A stretch of 12,435 bases of DNA from JBDLRH01 sp039800165 (GTDB lineage Bacteria > Pseudomonadota > Gammaproteobacteria > Burkholderiales > Burkholderiaceae_C). Both the position numbers and the translations under genes were made by a program. Location: positions 1 to 12,435 of the forward strand of contig JBDLRH010000077.1 of assembly GCA_039800165.1 (NCBI GenBank), given 5' to 3'. The notes beneath the pieces were generated by a model. That model was given only the letters and a program-made list of their open reading frames with translations, had not been told where the DNA came from and searched no databases. Of this stretch, positions 1-9,895 are shown in pieces (position 1 is the first letter of the stretch; every line of letters begins with the position of its first letter).

Positions 1-179
1 CCTCCGCGCATCCGCGCATCTGGAAGGCGCGTGAGGCCCACCCGGCCTGGGCTGAGTTGCATGTGGGCCTGCAAGATCTGGAGCAGGCCATCCATGCGCG
101 CGACACCGGCGCAGCGCGAGCAAAACTGGCACGGTTGGTGCCCGACTATCGAACTGCACCCGGCCGAGACGGCGGGTGA
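1..179 (+). CDS. C-terminal end of a CapD/WbpM-type nucleotide-sugar epimerase/dehydratase (partial)
   Basis: The frame starting at base 3 is open from the window edge to a TGA at 177-179 and gives 58 residues beginning SAHPRIWKAREAH and ending LARLVPDYRTAPGRDGG. The tail pattern 'PRI-KARE ... W ... L ... LV PDYR' resembles the extreme C-terminus of membrane-anchored polysaccharide biosynthesis proteins of the CapD/WbpM family. These are NAD(P)-dependent UDP-sugar 4,6-dehydratases used for O-antigen, capsule or glycan synthesis. The Rossmann fold and active site lie outside the window, so substrate and membrane segments cannot be judged. Its stop codon overlaps a GTG in the lysS frame (GTGA, 176-179). 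A putative lysS promoter begins just after it. The assignment rests on a short tail and is moderate. Confidence 0.55.
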   Translation, partial: SAHPRIWKAREAHPAWAELHVGLQDLEQAIHARDTGAARAKLARLVPDYRTAPGRDGG

Positions 180-185
180 CGGGAA

Positions 186-191
186 TAAAAT
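186..191 (+). promoter_or_regulatory. Candidate -10 element of a lysS promoter
   Basis: TAAAAT at 186-191 matches the sigma-70 -10 consensus at five of six positions, in a short AT-rich island between the end of the epimerase gene and lysS. It would start transcription near 198, about 23 bases before the ATG at 221. No convincing -35 hexamer lies 16-18 bases upstream. The position favours the ATG at 221 over the upstream GTG at 176 as the lysS start. Confidence 0.35.
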
Positions 192-220
192 TCTGGGTTT
201 TGTCCGGCCACCACCCCGCC

Positions 221-1783
<1,563 letters not shown>

Positions 1784-1788
1784 TCAGC

Positions 1789-2868
1789 TCAGGGCATCAG
1801 CCCCAGCGCATGGATGTACGGCGGATGCAGCATCAGCTCGTCCCAGCCCGGTGCGGGTGAGGCGGGCAGCAGCGCCAGCCGCCGCGCGTCCGACGACGGG
1901 TTCTGCGACCAGTGGCCTTTCTTGAGGCCGCGCTCCAGCCCCTCGAGCAGCTCGTCCACCGCTGCGCCGCCATCCACCGACTGGTTGCACAGCAACACCA
2001 TGTCGCAGCCGGCCGACAGGGCTGCCACCGCCGCTTCGGTGTAGCTGACCTCGCGCCCGTCGATCAGGCGCGCGCCAGCCATGCTCAGGTCGTCGCTGAA
2101 GATGGCCCCACCAAAGCCCAGCTGCCCGCGCAGGATGTCGTTGAGCCAGCGGGATGAGAAGCCCGCCGGCCTTGCGTCTACCTTCGGGTAGATCACATGT
2201 GCGGGCATCACGCTCGCCAGGCTGGCACTCAGCCAGCCGTACGGTGCGGCGTCATCGGCCAGGATGGTCTTCAGGTTGCGGTTGTCGATCGGAATTTCAT
2301 GGTGCGAGTCGGCGCGCACATAGCCGTGCCCCGGGAAGTGCTTGCCGCAATGCGCCATGCCGGCTTGCAGCAGACCCTGCATCAGGCTCTTGGCAAGCGC
2401 TGTCGCCACCCGCGCATCGCGCGCGAAGGCGCGATCACCGATCACGCCGCTTTCGCCGTGGTCGAGGTCCAGCACCGGGGTGAAGCTCAGGTCCACACCG
2501 CAGGCGCGCAGCTCCGCGCCCAACACGTAGCCCGCTGCGGTGGCGGCGTTCATCGCCTGCAGCGCAGACGGCCCCTTGCCGCCGTCGCGCATCCACAACT
2601 CGCCAAAGGCACGCATCGGCGGCAGGTGGTGAAAGCCGTCGGTGCGAAAGCGCTGCACACGACCGCCTTCATGGTCCACGCAGATCAGCAGGTCGTCGCG
2701 CACCGCCTTGATGTCGGCACACAGCTGGGTGAGCTGCCTGCGGTCGTGCCAGTTGCGCGCAAACAGGATCACGCCGCCGGTCAGCGGGTTCTTCAGGCGG
2801 CGGCGGTCGGCGGCGCTCAGTTCGAGGCCAGCCACATCAAGGATCAGGGGGGCGTGCGATGGGTTCAT
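1789..2868 (-). CDS. nagZ: Beta-N-acetylhexosaminidase, glycoside hydrolase family 3
   Basis: Cytoplasmic enzyme of peptidoglycan recycling. It removes N-acetylglucosamine from GlcNAc-1,6-anhydro-MurNAc (peptides), and its product is the AmpR-inducing muropeptide in species with inducible AmpC. The 359-residue protein shows the GH3/NagZ signatures in order: VDHEGGRVQRF (residues 64-74), KHFPGHG (176-182) followed by the acid/base loop with DSHHEIP (187-193), and SDDLSMAGA (258-266) carrying the nucleophile aspartate. No signal peptide is seen, in keeping with a cytosolic enzyme. The ATG is 12 bases after the acpS stop and has no Shine-Dalgarno sequence, so translation is probably coupled to acpS. 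It is the last gene of the lepA-nagZ run and has no recognisable terminator before the convergent lysS. Confidence 0.95.
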   Translation of the reverse strand: MNPSHAPLILDVAGLELSAADRRRLKNPLTGGVILFARNWHDRRQLTQLCADIKAVRDDLLICVDHEGGRVQRFRTDGFHHLPPMRAFGELWMRDGGKGPSALQAMNAATAAGYVLGAELRACGVDLSFTPVLDLDHGESGVIGDRAFARDARVATALAKSLMQGLLQAGMAHCGKHFPGHGYVRADSHHEIPIDNRNLKTILADDAAPYGWLSASLASVMPAHVIYPKVDARPAGFSSRWLNDILRGQLGFGGAIFSDDLSMAGARLIDGREVSYTEAAVAALSAGCDMVLLCNQSVDGGAAVDELLEGLERGLKKGHWSQNPSSDARRLALLPASPAPGWDELMLHPPYIHALGLMP

Positions 2869-2880
2869 GGGGTTGCGTGT

Positions 2881-3303
2881 TCAGGTCGTGTGAATGCCCG
2901 TGGCGGGCTCTGGCGCTTGCTCGACGATGACAAAGCTGGCTGCGTAGTCCGATTCATCGGTGACGCTGACGATGGCGCTCAGCCGCCGCGCGTCGCACCA
3001 GTCCTTCAGCACGCCGTGGGTGATGATGACCGGCTTGCCGCTGGGCAGGTTGCCGATTTCGCACAGGCGCCAGGTCATCGGCATACGCATGCCCAGGCCG
3101 ATCGCCTTGCTGAAGGCTTCCTTGGCGGAAAAGCGGGTTGCAAGAAAGCGTATGCCGCGCTCGGGCCAGCGCGCGCTGCGCGCCTTCCACTTGGTCAGCT
3201 CACCGTCGCTCAGCACCTTGCGCGCAAAGCGCTCGCCATGCCGCTCCAGTGAGGCACGGATGCGCCGCACGTCGCAGATGTCGGTGCCGATGCCGTAGAT
3301 CAC
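2881..3303 (-). CDS. acpS: Holo-[acyl-carrier-protein] synthase
   Basis: Transfers the 4'-phosphopantetheine arm from coenzyme A to a serine of acyl carrier protein, which activates fatty-acid synthesis. The frame is open much further upstream, but the family begins with IYGIGTDI. The start is therefore the GTG at 3303-3301, which gives 140 residues against about 126 in E. coli; an AAGG sequence lies about seven bases upstream of it. Seen: GIGTDI with the metal-binding aspartate D8, the P-pant transferase motif FSAKEAFSKA with K61 and E62, and SVTDESDYAASFV near the C-terminus. The last dozen residues extend past the usual end. It sits 26 bases after pdxJ, the usual pairing in proteobacteria. 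Confidence 0.95.
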   Translation of the reverse strand: MIYGIGTDICDVRRIRASLERHGERFARKVLSDGELTKWKARSARWPERGIRFLATRFSAKEAFSKAIGLGMRMPMTWRLCEIGNLPSGKPVIITHGVLKDWCDARRLSAIVSVTDESDYAASFVIVEQAPEPATGIHTT

Positions 3304-3329
3304 GCCACTGCCTTCAGCGTCTGAACGCT

Positions 3330-4097
3330 TCAGCGCCCCAGGCACTGCAGGTACGCGCGCACCGTGGCCGCGTAGCCCAGTTCCAGCGCGTCGGACATCA
3401 GCGCGTGGCCGATGGAAACCTCCTCGACGCCAGGTACCGCTGCCACAAATGCCGGCAGGTTGTCCTGGGTGAGGTCGTGCCCGGCATTCACCTGCAAGCC
3501 GGCATCGAGCGCCGCCTGCGCTGCTGCGGCGAAGCGGTGAAGCACCTCGTTGTGGCGCGGTGTGCCGAAGGCGCGCGCATAGGGCTCGGTGTAAAGCTCG
3601 ATGCGGTCGGCGCCCACCGCCTTGGCAGCCGCCATGGCCGCGGGATCGGCATCCATGAACAGGCTGACGCGCACGCCCAGCGCATGGCATTCGTCGATCA
3701 GCGGCTTCAGGCGGGCGCCGTCGGCAGCCAGGTCCCAGCCGTGGTCGCTGGTGGGCTGGTCTTCGCTGTCGGGCACAAAGGTGGCCTGGTGCGGGCGCGA
3801 CGCGCGGATGTGCGCCATCAGGTTCTGGAAGGGATTGCCCTCGATGTTGAATTCGCGGTCAGGCCACGCCTTCAGAAGCGTCGCCAGGTCGCGCACATCG
3901 TGCGGGCGGATGTGCCGCTCATCGGGGCGCGGATGCACCGTGATGCCGTGCGCACCGGCCTGCAGGCAGATCTCGGCGGCACGCACCACGCTGGGGTAGG
4001 CCAGGTTGCGCCGGTTGCGCACCTGCGCCACCAGGTTCACGTTCACGGACAGGCGGGTGCGGGCGGGGGCGCTGGAAGGGGTGGCGGGGTGGCTCAT
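3330..4097 (-). CDS. pdxJ: Pyridoxine 5'-phosphate synthase
   Basis: Last ring-forming step of DXP-dependent vitamin B6 synthesis: condenses 1-deoxy-D-xylulose 5-phosphate with 3-amino-1-hydroxyacetone 1-phosphate to pyridoxine 5'-phosphate. From the ATG at 4097 the product has 255 residues, a TIM barrel of normal length. Visible conserved parts are GITVHPRPDERHI (catalytic-type H55), FNIEGNP (E86), VSLFMDAD (144-151), GADRIELYTEPYA (162-174), NAGHDLT (H207) and SIGHALMSDALELG (228-241). The N-terminal strand reads LSVNVNLVAQVRN where E. coli has VNIDHIATLRN, so this belongs to the divergent VNVN group. A GTG at 4112 overlaps the recO stop (GTGA) and would add five residues. It is equally possible on coupling grounds, but the conserved core begins well downstream of both. 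Confidence 0.93.
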   Translation of the reverse strand: MSHPATPSSAPARTRLSVNVNLVAQVRNRRNLAYPSVVRAAEICLQAGAHGITVHPRPDERHIRPHDVRDLATLLKAWPDREFNIEGNPFQNLMAHIRASRPHQATFVPDSEDQPTSDHGWDLAADGARLKPLIDECHALGVRVSLFMDADPAAMAAAKAVGADRIELYTEPYARAFGTPRHNEVLHRFAAAAQAALDAGLQVNAGHDLTQDNLPAFVAAVPGVEEVSIGHALMSDALELGYAATVRAYLQCLGR

Positions 4098-4108
4098 GGG
4101 CACGGCGA

Positions 4109-4882
4109 TCACAGCGCCTGCAGCTCCAGCATCATCTGGCGGGTGCGCAGCGCATCAACGCCGCAATGGTAGTGCAGCAGCGCGCGCAGCTGCGGCTTGA
4201 GCGCGGCGTCGCAGTCGGCATCGGCGCAGATGCGCATGGCAGCGAGCATCGGCGCCGCATCGTCCAGCGCCTGCTGCAGCCGCTGCCAGAACGCGGCGTC
4301 CATGCCGGTGCCAGCGCGTTCGTTGCCGTCCTCGCGCTCATCCACCCGGCGAAGGCCGGCTTCGGGCACCAGCGCGTAGCGCTCGCCCTCGGCCAGCGGG
4401 GCCAGGGTCAGCGTCTGTGCATCCAGCGCGGGCAGCACGCCGACTTCGCGCAGCAGCAGCAACTCAAACGCACGCAGCGCTGGCGACAGCGCCGCCTCGG
4501 CGCCCGAGGCGAGCATCTGCACCGCCGCGGCATAGGCGTCAAACAGCGCCGGATGCGGGTCGTCGCGCGCCAGCAGGCGCATCAGCAGCTCATTGAGATA
4601 GCAGCCCGACAGCAGCGCCTCGCCGGTGGGCATGACATGGCCGCCGCCCCATTCGGCAGACTTCAGGGTGCGGATTTCGGCGTCGCCGCCATAGGCCAGG
4701 CGCAGCGGCTGCAGCGGCAGCAGCACCGGCCGGAAATTCGAGGTCGGCCGCTTGGCGCCCTTGGCCACCAGCGCCACACGCCCGTGGCGGCGGGTGAACA
4801 CCTCCAGGATCAGGCTGGATTCGCTCCAGTCATAGCGGTGCAGCACATAGGCCGGCTCGTCGCTGACGCGGGCAGCAGGCAT
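4109..4882 (-). CDS. recO: DNA repair protein RecO
   Basis: Recombination mediator that works with RecR to load RecA on SSB-coated single strands in RecF-type repair. The frame is open upstream to 5017, but the ATG at 4882 is taken as the start. It gives 257 residues and places the N-terminal OB fold (AYVLHRYDWSESSLILEVFT, residues 11-30) at the expected distance. Earlier codons would run into era. KGAKRPTSNFRPVLLPLQPL (41-60) is the typical RecO stretch after the first beta strands. The C-terminal half is mainly helical, with SPALRAFELLLLREVGVLPALD. No CxxC zinc cluster is present, which is common in proteobacterial RecO. The gene lies 31 bases after era, and its stop overlaps a possible GTG start of pdxJ. 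Confidence 0.92.
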   Translation of the reverse strand: MPAARVSDEPAYVLHRYDWSESSLILEVFTRRHGRVALVAKGAKRPTSNFRPVLLPLQPLRLAYGGDAEIRTLKSAEWGGGHVMPTGEALLSGCYLNELLMRLLARDDPHPALFDAYAAAVQMLASGAEAALSPALRAFELLLLREVGVLPALDAQTLTLAPLAEGERYALVPEAGLRRVDEREDGNERAGTGMDAAFWQRLQQALDDAAPMLAAMRICADADCDAALKPQLRALLHYHCGVDALRTRQMMLELQAL

Positions 4883-4913
4883 GCTTTCAGCGAGCGGTCG
4901 CGGCGGCCACCGG

Positions 4914-5882
4914 TCACTCGTAGCCGAACGAGCGCACACGGGCCTCGTCGTCGGCCCAGCCCGAGCGCACCTTGACCCACAGCTCGATGAACACCTTGGC
5001 GCCGAGCAGCTTCTCAAGCTCCATGCGGGCCTCGGTGCCGATGCGCTTGAGGCGCTCGCCGCCCTCGCCGATCACCATCGCCTTGTGGCCGTCGCGCTCG
5101 ACCACGATGGTGGCGGCGATGCGCACCAGCCGGTCGTGCTTGGGGCTGGGCTCTTCCTCGAACTTGTCGATGACCACGGTGGAGGTGTAGGGCAGCTCGT
5201 CGCCGGTCAGGCGGAACAGCTTCTCGCGCACCGTCTCGCTGGCCAGGAATTTCTCGCTGCGGTCGGTCAGCTCGTCCTCGCCGTACCACCACGGCTGCTC
5301 GGGCAGGTACTTGGCACAGATCTCAAACAGGCGTTCGATGTCCTTGGGGTTCTTGGCCGACATCGGCACGAACTCGTCGAAGGGGTGGCGCTGCTGCATC
5401 TCGCGCAGCCAGGGCGCGATCTCTGCCCGGCGGTGGACCTGATCGAGCTTGTTGGCCACCAGCAGCGCCGGCACGCCGGGCCTCAGCAGCGCCAGCACCT
5501 TGGCATCCGCCGGCGTGAACTGGCCCGCCTCCACCACGAACAGCACCAGGTCCACATCGCCCACCGCCCCCAGCACCGTCTTGTTCAGCGACCGGTTCAG
5601 TGCATTGGCATGCCGCGTCTGAAAGCCCGGCGTGTCCACAAAGATGAACTGCGCGTCGCCCACCGTGCGGATGCCGGTGATGCGGTGGCGCGTGGTCTGC
5701 GCCTTGCGCGAAGTGATGCTGATCTTCTGGCCCACCAGCGCATTGAGCAGCGTGGACTTGCCCACGTTGGGCTTGCCGACGATGGCGATCACCCCGCAGC
5801 GCTGCCCCGGCGTGGCGCCTGGCGCACCGTCCGCGGCAGAGCCCACGCCCGGCTCGGTCGGCAGATCGGGATGCTCAGCCAT
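4914..5882 (-). CDS. era: GTPase Era
   Basis: Essential GTPase that binds the 3' end of 16S rRNA and helps 30S subunit maturation, at the ribosome and inner membrane face. The 322-residue product has all the parts: G1 GKPNVGKS (residues 36-43), a TTRH switch I region (63-66), G3 DTPG (83-86), G4 NKLD (144-147), G5 SAK (175-177), then a C-terminal KH domain with the GxxG loop in VIGEGGERLKRIG (270-282) and FIELWVKVR. The N-terminus has about 28 extra low-complexity residues before the first beta strand, compared with about 301 residues in E. coli. The ATG at 5882 overlaps the end of rnc by 8 bases, the usual rnc-era coupling. Confidence 0.97.
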   Translation of the reverse strand: MAEHPDLPTEPGVGSAADGAPGATPGQRCGVIAIVGKPNVGKSTLLNALVGQKISITSRKAQTTRHRITGIRTVGDAQFIFVDTPGFQTRHANALNRSLNKTVLGAVGDVDLVLFVVEAGQFTPADAKVLALLRPGVPALLVANKLDQVHRRAEIAPWLREMQQRHPFDEFVPMSAKNPKDIERLFEICAKYLPEQPWWYGEDELTDRSEKFLASETVREKLFRLTGDELPYTSTVVIDKFEEEPSPKHDRLVRIAATIVVERDGHKAMVIGEGGERLKRIGTEARMELEKLLGAKVFIELWVKVRSGWADDEARVRSFGYE

Positions 5883-6558
5883 GCCGCGCCTTCAGCCGCA
5901 TCAGCACCGCCGCGGCGGCAGCCTGCTCGCCCGCACGGCGCGAGGCGCCCAGTCCGCGCTCGGTGATGGACAGCTCGGCCACCTCGCATTCGACCTCGAA
6001 GGTCTGCTGGTGCGCCGCACCGATGGTCGAGACGATGCGGTACGCCGGCAGCGGGTGCTTGCGCCCCTGCAGCCACTCCTGCAATTCGGTCTTCGGGTCT
6101 TTCGCGGCGGCCTGCATCTGCGGCGTGATCTCGACCGCGCCGAACAACCGGCGCACCAGCGCCTCGGCAGCCGGGTAGCCGGCGTCCAGGTGCACCGCGC
6201 CGATGACCGCCTCCAGCGCATCGGCCAGGATGGACGGCCTGCGGTGCCCGCCAGAGCGGGCCTCGCCCTCGCCCAGGCGCAGCACCTCGGGCAGGCCCAG
6301 GTCCACCGCCAGGCGGTGCAGCGTCTCCTGGCGCACCAGGTTGGCCCGCACCCGCGACAGGTCGCCTTCGGGCTGGTCTTTCAGCCGGTCAAACAGAAGC
6401 GCGGCCACCGCGAGGTTGAGCACCGAGTCGCCCAGGAATTCGAGCCGCTCGTTGTGGTCGGCGCTGTGGCTGCGGTGCGTGACCGCGCGCTGCAACAGGC
6501 GCGGCTGGGCGAAAGGGTGCTGCAGGCGCTGCTGCAGCGCGTCGAGGCCCGGGTCCAC
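5875..6558 (-). CDS. rnc: Ribonuclease III
   Basis: Double-strand-specific endoribonuclease that processes rRNA precursors and regulatory RNA duplexes. The chosen start is the GTG at 6558-6556, one base after the stop of the DUF4845 gene. It gives 227 residues, almost exactly the E. coli length (226), with the N-terminus (V/M)DPGLDALQQRL aligned to family members. Farther upstream the same frame has no family resemblance. The signature NERLEFLGDS (36-45) holds the metal ligands E40 and D44. SILADALEAVIGA (109-121) holds D113 and E116. A dsRNA-binding domain follows from DPKTELQEWLQG (154-165) to GEQAAAAAVLMRL (210-222). No Shine-Dalgarno sequence is seen, so translation is probably coupled to the gene before it. 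Confidence 0.96.
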   Translation of the reverse strand: MDPGLDALQQRLQHPFAQPRLLQRAVTHRSHSADHNERLEFLGDSVLNLAVAALLFDRLKDQPEGDLSRVRANLVRQETLHRLAVDLGLPEVLRLGEGEARSGGHRRPSILADALEAVIGAVHLDAGYPAAEALVRRLFGAVEITPQMQAAAKDPKTELQEWLQGRKHPLPAYRIVSTIGAAHQQTFEVECEVAELSITERGLGASRRAGEQAAAAAVLMRLKARHG

Positions 6559-6559
6559 G

Positions 6560-6919
6560 CTACTTGGAGCGCCCCGAGAGCTTGAACAGCAGGTAGGCCG
6601 GGCCCACCAGATGCTGCTGGCGCTCGTAGGCAAAGATCACCACCACGCGCTCGCCTTCGCGCGTGACCTCGATGTCCTTGCTGGTGATCTGCGACACCTG
6701 ATCGGTCTGCAGCTGCTTGTCGAACAGTTCGCGCACCTCGGCCACCGACTTGCCGGCCGCCGCACGCGTCGCCGCCTTGCTGACCGACTGGTATTCGATG
6801 ACCACCGGAATCAGCCGCACGCCGAACAGGCCGACGATGGCGATCAGGATGGCAATGAACAGCATGCCGGTGAGCGACACCCCACGCTGACGACGGACGG
6901 GAGAAGCGGACTGGATCAT
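6560..6919 (-). CDS. DUF4845 family small membrane protein
   Basis: A 119-residue protein of the DUF4845 family, which in Burkholderiales sits between lepB and rnc; its function is not known to me. Start ATG at 6919 has a good GAGGG Shine-Dalgarno sequence that includes the last bases of the lepB stop region; it lies 11 bases after lepB. Residues 9-13 are RRQRG, followed by SLTGMLFIAILIAIVGLFGV, a single membrane segment of about 20 residues. This resembles a type IV prepilin N-terminus (basic leader, G, then a hydrophobic helix), but the position of the conserved Glu5 is a glycine (VSLTG). The rest (about residues 40-119) is a small soluble domain, predicted periplasmic, ending AYLLFKLSGRSK. 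Function beyond a membrane-anchored protein is not assigned. Confidence 0.85.
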   Translation of the reverse strand: MIQSASPVRRQRGVSLTGMLFIAILIAIVGLFGVRLIPVVIEYQSVSKAATRAAAGKSVAEVRELFDKQLQTDQVSQITSKDIEVTREGERVVVIFAYERQQHLVGPAYLLFKLSGRSK

Positions 6920-6930
6920 GGACAGCGCCC

Positions 6931-7895
6931 TCAATGGAAGGAACCGATGCGGCCGAAGTTGCCGAAGTTCAACCAGATGAACGACGCGCGACCGACGATG
7001 TGCCCCTCGGGCACGAAGCCCCAGAAGCGCGAATCGAGAGAGTTGTCGCGGTTGTCGCCCATCACGAAGTAGTGGCCCGGTGGCACCTTGCACACCACGC
7101 CCTCGACACTGTAGCGGCAATTCTCGCGATAGGGAAACTCCTCGACACCGGGCACGAAGGCCGGGCGGTCGGCGTCGTTGAGGATGCGATACGTCTTGTT
7201 GCCAGCGCGCTCCTCAAAATGCTTCGAGTAGCGCATCGCGTCTTCGTCAAAGAAGTCGGGCAGTGCCTGGCGCGGCACCGGCTGACCGTTCACCGACAGC
7301 TGCTTGTTCAGGTAGGCCACCTCGTCGCCCGGCGCGCCGACGATGCGCTTGATGTAGTCCAGGCTCGGCTTGGGCGGGTAGCGGAACACGACCACGTCGC
7401 CTCGCTGCGGCGGCGTGCCCTCGGTGATGCGGGTGTTGGCCACCGGCAGGCGCAGGCCGTAGGTGTACTTGTTGACGAGGATCAGGTCGCCAATCAGCAG
7501 GGTCGGGATCATCGAGCCCGACGGGATCTTGAACGGCTCGAAGACGAACGAGCGCAGCACGAACACCACCACGATCACCGGGAACAGCCCGGCCGTCCAG
7601 TCCAGCCACCAGGGCTGCGCCAGCACCTGGCGGCGCGCCTCGTCGATGTCGGTGGTGTCGGCCTTGACACCCAGCCGGTCAAGCTCGGCCTGGCGCTGCG
7701 CCGCATTGGCCGTCAGCTGTTCGGCCGCCTTGCGGCGCTGCGGCAAAAAGTACAGCTTCTCGGCGGCCCAGTACGCGCCGGTCACCACCGTGGCCAGCAG
7801 CAGCAGCAGCGGAAAGTTGCCGTCCACCACGCCGCTGTACCAGGCGCCGGCGTAGGCAACGAAGGCGGCGAGCACCGCCGCGGTGATGCCCTGCA

Positions 7896-7899
<4 letters not shown>
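6931..7899 (-). CDS. lepB: Signal peptidase I
   Basis: Inner-membrane serine protease that cleaves Sec and Tat signal peptides at the periplasmic face. The product has 322 residues. Box B IPSGSMIPTLLIGD holds the nucleophile S129. Box D with DYIKRIVGAPGDE holds the general base K184, 55 residues later as in E. coli (90 and 145). Box E GDNRDNSLDSRFWGFVP is near residues 280-296. Two hydrophobic stretches (about 4-20 and 29-48) and a third (103-120) just before the catalytic domain suggest up to three membrane passes. A charged, alanine-rich linker lies between the second and third. Start: ATGATG at 7899-7894, the first overlapping the lepA stop as ATGA; either ATG is possible. It is the second gene of the operon. 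Confidence 0.96.
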
Positions 7900-9704
<1,805 letters not shown>

Positions 9705-9728
9705 CAACGCGAACGCGTAAGTGTTTGA

Positions 9729-9734
9729 ATTAGA
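9729..9734 (-). promoter_or_regulatory. Candidate -10 element for lepA downstream of the terminator
   Basis: On the minus strand TCTAAT (five of six with TATAAT) lies between the intrinsic terminator and the lepA ATG. Transcription would start near 9721, leaving a leader of about 17 bases. There is no good -35 hexamer at the proper distance; the positions it would occupy fall within the terminator's 3' arm and U-tract. If the terminator is efficient, a promoter here would be needed for lepA unless read-through occurs. Confidence 0.25.
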
Positions 9735-9748
9735 ACGGCGCAGGCAAG

Positions 9749-9780
9749 AAAAAAGGGCGCGTCGAGTGGCGACGCGCCCT
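9749..9780 (-). terminator. Strong rho-independent terminator facing lepA
   Basis: On the minus strand, AGGGCGCGTCG pairs perfectly with CGACGCGCCCT (11 base pairs, 5-base loop CCACT), followed by a run of six Ts. There is no T-run on the plus-strand side, so it works only for minus-strand transcripts. It lies about 45 bases before the lepA start codon. It would end either read-through from mucD or a separate short RNA made in the gap, or act as an attenuator for lepA. Confidence 0.85.
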
Positions 9781-9825
9781 GAACCAACTATCTATGGCAA
9801 CTGCGATGGTTGGAGCTTCATTGTA
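9749..9825 (-). ncRNA. Possible small RNA of about 65 nt ending at the terminator
   Basis: TACAAT at 9825-9820 (five of six with the -10 consensus) would start an RNA near 9813. It would contain a first small hairpin (CCAAC pairing with GTTGG, 9813-9809 with 9788-9784, large loop) and then the strong terminator hairpin with its U-tract. This layout, promoter plus one structured element plus terminator, is that of many bacterial small RNAs. Against it: no -35 match is visible, the first stem is only five pairs, and the promoter call rests on a single hexamer. I do not recognise a known RNA family. Confidence 0.25.
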
Positions 9826-9867
9826 GGGAAAACGGGCGACGCGTACAGCCGAAAACCCGGGTCCGAA

Positions 9868-9882
9868 ACCTCGTTGCGAGGT
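9868..9882. repeat. Perfect inverted repeat, 6-bp arms and 3-base spacer
   Basis: ACCTCG TTG CGAGGT forms a perfect 6-base-pair hairpin in either strand or a two-fold-symmetric protein site. It lies between the DnaA-box-like cluster and the terminator. No U-tract follows, so it is not a terminator by itself. Confidence 0.6.
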
Positions 9883-9895
9883 CACAACAAGCTTT

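Noticed and set aside
176..220. GTG at 176 as the lysS start, overlapping the previous stop (GTGA)
   Set aside because: The extra 15 residues do not resemble LysRS N-termini and a candidate -10 lies within them; ATG at 221 preferred, though coupling cannot be excluded.
2197..3252. 351-codon plus-strand frame opposite nagZ and acpS
   Set aside because: Antisense shadow spanning two conserved genes; no domain signature.
4881..5966. 361-codon plus-strand frame opposite era
   Set aside because: Antisense shadow of Era, low-complexity His/Leu/Arg composition.
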